Made by a program: the position numbers and the translations under genes. A model generated the notes under the pieces. The model did not search any database and was not told the DNA's origin. It saw only the letters and a list, made by a program, of their open reading frames with translations. 24,760 nucleotides of DNA from a virus: positions 1-24,760 of IMG/VR virus record IMGVR_UViG_3300037102_000002. One strand, given 5' to 3'. Every line of letters begins with the position of its first letter. The stretch's first letter is position 1. Of this stretch, positions 20,706 to 24,760 are shown in pieces.

Positions 20706-21967
20706 GTACAGTTCCGGCCTACGTTGCCCCTTTTATTGACCCTGTTGCGGGGATGGCGATTCCGTCTTACGCCTCGATCCTTGCATGGCGCATCTCGCAG
20801 TATCGGGCAATCTACCCCTCTGTTGTCTATCTTGGTACAGATACGGCGAAGTATCAGGAACTCTCGATTGACGCTCTTGCGGCCTACGACTGCAATCTTG
20901 GATCGCAGCTTGCCTACAACGCCCGTTCCCCAGTCACCGCCGTTGGAGCCGACCTGGACAGCATCGTCAAGATGAACGGACTGGCACGGCTCTCGGCAAC
21001 CTATTCGACCGCCCCGGAGACGATTACAGGGGTTTCGGGAACCGTTATCACGAACGGACTTGTCACAGACACGCAAGGCAACGTCTGGGCACTCCCCTAC
21101 ACTGTCACAATCCCCACAGGCGGCTCCGTAGTCGTTTCTGTGACCTGCCAGACGGCGGGAGCCATCCAAGCCGCTGTAGGGGCCATATCGTCTATTTCTG
21201 GGGGTGCTACGGCGGGGTGGACTGGAGCAAGCAACCCATCGGCGGCTCTGCCCGGAACCCCAACCGAGGCAGATTCCCAGCTACGCGCCCGCCAAGCCCT
21301 CTCTGTGGCCGCGCCGTCGATGACGCGCCTAGCCTCTACCATCGCAGCCATCGCAGCCGTGCCGGGGGTGCTACGCTACGCCACGGGCACTCCTACACCG
21401 GGAGGGCCGGGAAGTTCCATCGAAAATCCGACCGGAGCAACAGACAGCCCGTGGGGGAACCCTCCGCACTCAATTTCGATGGTTGTGGAGGTCGATTCCA
21501 CGGCGGGCAGCGCGGGACTTCTCAATGTCGCCACAGCCATCTATCAGGAACGCGGCTTGGGCGTTCTGACCAACCCCGGCTCAAGTGCCGGTTCGCAGAG
21601 CGTTCCCGTAACCGATCCATTTACCGGAACAATCACCACGATGGGTTTCCAGACTTCAACCTATGTACCGATCTATGCGACGATGGTGGTTCACGGACTG
21701 ACTGGGTATACCGGCGCAGTTCTGACGGCCATCCAATCGGCCATTGTTTCGTATCTCAACAGCCTGCAAATCGGCGAGACGGTCACGTTCTCCTCGCTAT
21801 ATTCCGTCGCGCAGTCGGTGATGCCAAGCCTCGTCAATCCGCAATTCTCGATCACGTCGCTATTCACTGGGATAACCTCGTCTCCATCGGGAACGGCGAA
21901 CATCACGCTCGACTACTATCAGGTTGCATCTGGCGCGTCGGCAAACATTCTCATAACGGAGAGCTAA
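20702..21967 (+). CDS. Baseplate J-like protein
   Basis: The protein has 421 residues. The core reads KYQELSIDALAAYDCNLGSQ, SPVTAVGADLDSIVKMNGLA, SGTVITNGLVTDTQGNVWAL and GTPTEADSQLRARQALSVAA, the gpJ/gp6-like wedge pattern (G..LD....GI.R, then G...D. and TEtD..lR.R). The C-terminal part holds YVPIYATMVVHGLTGYTGAV and LNSLQIGETVTFSSLYSVAQ. It is coupled to the preceding wedge gene (ATGA). It builds the baseplate wedges with the gp25-like and DUF2612 proteins. Confidence 0.9.
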   Translation: MSTVPAYVAPFIDPVAGMAIPSYASILAWRISQYRAIYPSVVYLGTDTAKYQELSIDALAAYDCNLGSQLAYNARSPVTAVGADLDSIVKMNGLARLSATYSTAPETITGVSGTVITNGLVTDTQGNVWALPYTVTIPTGGSVVVSVTCQTAGAIQAAVGAISSISGGATAGWTGASNPSAALPGTPTEADSQLRARQALSVAAPSMTRLASTIAAIAAVPGVLRYATGTPTPGGPGSSIENPTGATDSPWGNPPHSISMVVEVDSTAGSAGLLNVATAIYQERGLGVLTNPGSSAGSQSVPVTDPFTGTITTMGFQTSTYVPIYATMVVHGLTGYTGAVLTAIQSAIVSYLNSLQIGETVTFSSLYSVAQSVMPSLVNPQFSITSLFTGITSSPSGTANITLDYYQVASGASANILITES

Positions 21968-21970
21968 CCG

Positions 21971-22603
21971 ATGCCTCTCTATGGACAAAGCGGGTACGGA
22001 TCGGGCAAGTATGGCGTTGCTGACGGTGGGCCGATCTATAGCCTTTCGCTGTACTACTACCTCGCGCTCGTCACGTCCGAGTACCGCATGGCGACGAACT
22101 TCCTTGCGAATCTCACATCTTCAATCCAGCTATTCGAGGACGTGATGACATGCAATGGATTGATGACTGAGGCATTCGATCTTGGCAGCGCGGCGGGTGT
22201 GCAGCTTGACGTTCTAGGGCAGATTGCAGGCGTCTCGCGTACTGTCAACTTCCAGCCTTCCGATAGCGTCAGTCCAGTTCTGGACGACACGACGTATCGC
22301 ATTCTCATCCAAGCGACGATTGCGGCGAACCAGTGGAAGGGAACGCAGAGCGAACTTTACCCGATCTGGCAAACACTCTTCCCCGGCGGTCGCATCGTCA
22401 TTCAGGATGAGCAAAACATGAGTTGCGTCATCATTCTGTCTGGCGTTTTCACGTCGATTGTGCAAGACCTCATCACAAATGGCTACATCGTTCCGAGACC
22501 AGAGGGGGTGAATTATTCCTACGCGTTCTCCACGCTTCCCGTCTTCGGGACTGACGAATCGAATGCGTTTATTGCGGGTGTGGATGTTGGCCATCTGACA
22601 TAG
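21971..22603 (+). CDS. Baseplate wedge/fibre attachment protein (DUF2612, gpI-like)
   Basis: The protein has 210 residues. A short GQSGYGSGKYG leader is followed by FDLGSAAGVQLDVLGQIAGV, LDDTTYRILIQATIAANQWK and GTQSELYPIWQTLFPGGRIV, which is the DUF2612 pattern. These proteins sit at the outer edge of the baseplate and usually connect to the tail fibres encoded next. GGAGAG lies about 8-9 bases before the ATG. The next gene begins 18 bases after its stop. Confidence 0.85.
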   Translation: MPLYGQSGYGSGKYGVADGGPIYSLSLYYYLALVTSEYRMATNFLANLTSSIQLFEDVMTCNGLMTEAFDLGSAAGVQLDVLGQIAGVSRTVNFQPSDSVSPVLDDTTYRILIQATIAANQWKGTQSELYPIWQTLFPGGRIVIQDEQNMSCVIILSGVFTSIVQDLITNGYIVPRPEGVNYSYAFSTLPVFGTDESNAFIAGVDVGHLT

Positions 22604-22620
22604 TTTAGAATCGAGGTATT

Positions 22621-23655
22621 ATGGCAACGACTGATTTCATCCAATTCAACCCGGCGGCGATCAATCAGGAGAGCGATGCGCAGTATCTTGCTGACTCGCA
22701 GCGGGCCGGTGGATATGGCGTAAACAACCCTGTGCCATCTCCGTTGCTAAACAAGTTCAGCTATCAGGCCTCCACGTTTTGCGCCGCTTTCTGTCAGATG
22801 ATGGCCGCGAAGGGGTACTCGACCAGTGATGCCGACGTGAATGTTCTTGCGGCTGTCCTTGCTAACGTCATCACGGACGCCGACCTTGAGCCGAACGTGA
22901 TGGTTGTCGGGTACTCTCCGACTCCTGCATTCAACGCGGCGGACGCCAACGGTTTCCAGATGACGCTTGCGGGGAACATCACGGCATCATCGATTTCTGG
23001 CGTGTCACCGGGGCAACTCATCGCATTCTACTTCGCGCAGGATGCAACGGGTGGCCGAACGGTTAGCTGGCCATCTGGATTTGTCGGAGCATTGCAACCC
23101 GACCCGGCTGCGAATGCGGTCAGTGTCCAGATGTTCCGCGCCGATCTTTCGAGTGTGCCTCGTGCAGTGACCGATATGGTGAGCAACAATGGAATCTTTA
23201 CTGGGGCGATGAATGCCACATCGCTGACGACGACTGGGCTTGTGAATGCGGACTCGCTCGCAGTAGCAGGTGCGGCCCCATCCGGGATGGTGCTAACAGG
23301 AAACGGCACATCCTATGTACCGGCTTCTCCTGTGGTTTACAACCCAACAATGAATATCGTCACAGGACTTCGCAGTTTCGGAACGATCTATCAGAATACA
23401 ACGCCGTGGCCGATGACGGTTTCAGTGAGTGGATATATTACCTATGGGGTGGGAAACCAAGCTACAATTCAAGCCTCTGTAGGGGCATATCCTCCGACGA
23501 GTTCAGTTGCCACGGGTTCAATAACCAACTCTTCGGGGGCTACAAACATAACATTTATAGTGCCGAGTGGATCGTACTATGTGGTCAGAACAGCTATAAG
23601 TTTTCCCGGACAAAATCAGAACGCATTACTTTACAGTTGGACGGAGTGGGCTTAG
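22621..23655 (+). CDS. Tail fibre protein 1
   Basis: The protein has 344 residues. The N-terminal 80 residues are helical (NPAAINQESDAQYLADSQRA) and probably attach to the baseplate. A module at about 97-180 contains YSPTPAFNAADANGFQMTLA and QDATGGRTVSWPS, which recurs in the next gene. The C-terminal part is Ser/Thr/Tyr-rich beta and may be the receptor-facing end. GAGGT lies 5 bases before the ATG and TAGAAT lies 9 bases before it. It is a secure phage tail protein, but its receptor is unknown. Confidence 0.75.
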   Translation: MATTDFIQFNPAAINQESDAQYLADSQRAGGYGVNNPVPSPLLNKFSYQASTFCAAFCQMMAAKGYSTSDADVNVLAAVLANVITDADLEPNVMVVGYSPTPAFNAADANGFQMTLAGNITASSISGVSPGQLIAFYFAQDATGGRTVSWPSGFVGALQPDPAANAVSVQMFRADLSSVPRAVTDMVSNNGIFTGAMNATSLTTTGLVNADSLAVAGAAPSGMVLTGNGTSYVPASPVVYNPTMNIVTGLRSFGTIYQNTTPWPMTVSVSGYITYGVGNQATIQASVGAYPPTSSVATGSITNSSGATNITFIVPSGSYYVVRTAISFPGQNQNALLYSWTEWA

Positions 23656-23665
23656 GGAGATAGTG

Positions 23666-24250
23666 ATGCCGAACACGAGTCTAGGATTCCCGCAGCCTAT
23701 CATCGGATCAAACAACTGGGGTCTGCCCACGAACGGAGGCTGGTCGCTGCTCAACCAGTTCCTTTCCGGGATACGGGCTTTCACTGGACTTTCTGTTATC
23801 GGAAACGTGACGGTGATCGGGTCTATCAGCGCAACCAATTTCATCGGCCTAGACGGAACATTCCTCACGTCCGCGATGTTTGATGTAGCGAACGGAATCC
23901 CGCAACTCAACGAAGCGGGGCTGATTGCAGCATCGCTCATCTCGAATCAGGGAATCCAGAATGTCACCTATTCCGCAACTCCGATCTTCAACGCTACCTA
24001 TGGCGGGGCTTTCAATATCACGCTTACTGGCAACGTGACATCTTCGACCTTTGCCAACGGACTCTCTGGCCCAACGCTTGTCAGTTTCCGAATCATTCAG
24101 GACGGGACAGGCGGGCGCACCTTTGTATGGCCATCGAATGTGCGCAATGCGGGAGAGATAAGCCCCGCCGCAAACGCTCGCTCAACTCAGGTATTTATGC
24201 TGCAAACCGATGGCTCGCTCGATTCGGCAACACCGATGATGTACTCGTAG
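23666..24250 (+). CDS. Tail fibre protein 2, paralogous to fibre 1
   Basis: The protein has 194 residues from the ATG at 23666, chosen because AGGGAGA ends about 6 bases upstream; a GTG at 23663 is less well spaced. The N-terminal 80 residues (LPTNGGWSLLNQFLSGI, LDGTFLTSAMFDVANGIPQL) are fibre-like. Residues about 100-180 (YSATPIFNATYGGAFNITLT, then QDGTGGRTFVWPSN and PAANARSTQVFML) repeat the module of the preceding protein. It ends shortly after this module, so it is probably an accessory fibre or an adaptor. Confidence 0.75.
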   Translation: MPNTSLGFPQPIIGSNNWGLPTNGGWSLLNQFLSGIRAFTGLSVIGNVTVIGSISATNFIGLDGTFLTSAMFDVANGIPQLNEAGLIAASLISNQGIQNVTYSATPIFNATYGGAFNITLTGNVTSSTFANGLSGPTLVSFRIIQDGTGGRTFVWPSNVRNAGEISPAANARSTQVFMLQTDGSLDSATPMMYS

Positions 24251-24258
24251 GAGACACG

Positions 24259-24760
24259 ATGAGAAAGATTATTCCGCTTCTGTTTGCTCTGCTGATTCCG
24301 TGCTGCTACGCGCAGACGAACATGGGGCCAATAAACACGCCGCAAGTGAACTCAACGCTCTATGTTGGATCACTGAGCGGATCGCAGTTCTACCCGACGA
24401 TTCAGAGTGCGGTGACATCGGCTTGCGCGAGCGGAGCAAAGCGAGTTGTGGACATTCCTCCTGCGTATACTGGGATTGATCCTATCAGCGGAGTTACGGG
24501 CGGATGCACCAATACGACACTCCGTGATGAACATGCGGGGTTGCCGGTGGCTTGCTATACATGGCAAACTTCAGTCTATAGCTCATCGGGCGTAAGCTGT
24601 GCAAATAGTACGGGCGGCACGCTCACGGCGGTCACGGGCACGGCCCCGGTGGTGGCTACGCCGAGCGGATCGACGGTGAACGTGTCGATGCAGGACTCGA
24701 CTGTGACGCCGGGAACCTACCTCAACGTAGCTTTTACGGTGAGCGCAAAGGGACTGATTA
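24259..24760 (+). CDS. Tail-fibre-like protein with signal peptide, partial at the right edge
   Basis: The ORF is open from the ATG at 24259 to the window end, 167 codons so far, with TAGGAG about 5 bases before the start. The N-terminus is a classic secretory signal: MRKIIPLLFALLIPCCYAQT, with Lys/Arg, a hydrophobic core and a likely cleavage after CYA. It then reads LYVGSLSGSQFYPTIQSAVT, and near the edge VTPGTYLNVAFTVSAKGLI, a tail-fibre type sequence (compare GxYxNxxxTVxAKGxIT). Export signals are unusual for a virion protein. The reading frame continues beyond the window, so full length and domains are unknown. Confidence 0.65.
   Translation, partial: MRKIIPLLFALLIPCCYAQTNMGPINTPQVNSTLYVGSLSGSQFYPTIQSAVTSACASGAKRVVDIPPAYTGIDPISGVTGGCTNTTLRDEHAGLPVACYTWQTSVYSSSGVSCANSTGGTLTAVTGTAPVVATPSGSTVNVSMQDSTVTPGTYLNVAFTVSAKGLI

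Noticed and set aside
21217-22023. 268-residue rightward ORF overlapping the J-like gene
   Set aside because: It is out of frame with a recognised baseplate gene. Its composition is Arg/Ser/His-rich as expected for a shadow frame, and it crosses the start of the DUF2612 gene.
1-24760. CRISPR array, insertion sequence, integrase or attachment site
   Set aside because: I found no regularly spaced repeat array, no transposase or recombinase motif, and no tRNA-end duplication that could be an attachment core within the window.

Overview
The window is most of the structural half of a tailed, contractile-tail phage or prophage. Nearly everything right of 2199 is one rightward, tightly packed head-and-tail gene set with the usual order. 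It runs: large terminase, DUF1073 portal, SPP1 gp7/Mu F-type minor head protein, DUF2213 protease with a nested scaffold, cement protein, DUF2184 major capsid protein, four or five neck proteins, DUF3383 tail sheath, tail tube, frameshifted tail chaperone, tape measure with a lytic transglycosylase domain, Dit-like protein, Pam3-type baseplate plug, hub, gp138-type spike, gp25-like wedge, gpJ-like, DUF2612 and tail fibres. The sheath plus gp25/J-type wedge genes point to a myovirus, and the 524-residue tape measure points to a fairly short tail. No integrase, repressor, replication or lysis gene is visible, so lytic or temperate lifestyle cannot be judged. The last gene has a secretory signal peptide and the coding sequence is moderately GC-rich. 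This faintly recalls soil Acidobacteriota, but the host is a weak inference.

Layout. 1-800: a small leftward operon of short phage proteins under a consensus-like sigma70 promoter (812-840), with a 12-bp repeat after gene ends. 800-944: divergent promoter region. 945-2198: packaging-side genes, namely a ParB-like nuclease-domain protein, a DNA-methyltransferase N-terminal relic, a DUF5681 protein (probable small-terminase equivalent), and a zinc-ribbon ORF that reads in frame straight through a tRNA-Ile(UAU) gene. 2199-5841: terminase, portal, minor head protein. 5842-7022: a moron-like islet with a terminator, a strong promoter, a structured tRNA-like leader, a 31-residue membrane peptide, a ribbon-helix-helix protein, an orphan, and a collapsed glycosyltransferase relic. 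7023-10285: capsid maturation and shell genes, closed by a terminator. 10299-12997: neck genes. 13009-24760: tail, baseplate and fibres, running off the right edge.

The genes form a coherent virion assembly line. Terminase packages DNA through the portal into a shell built from major capsid protein on a scaffold, and the protease is probably translated in frame with that scaffold. The neck proteins join head to tail. Chaperone isoforms made by a -1 frameshift guide tube assembly on the tape measure, and the sheath contracts to drive the spike. The most interesting non-routine signals are the promoter-linked tRNA-like leader at 5943-6008, the tRNA embedded inside a translated-looking ORF, the Met-Lys-stop mini-ORF at the leftward promoter, the -1 frameshift cassette, and two gene relics that record past deletions.
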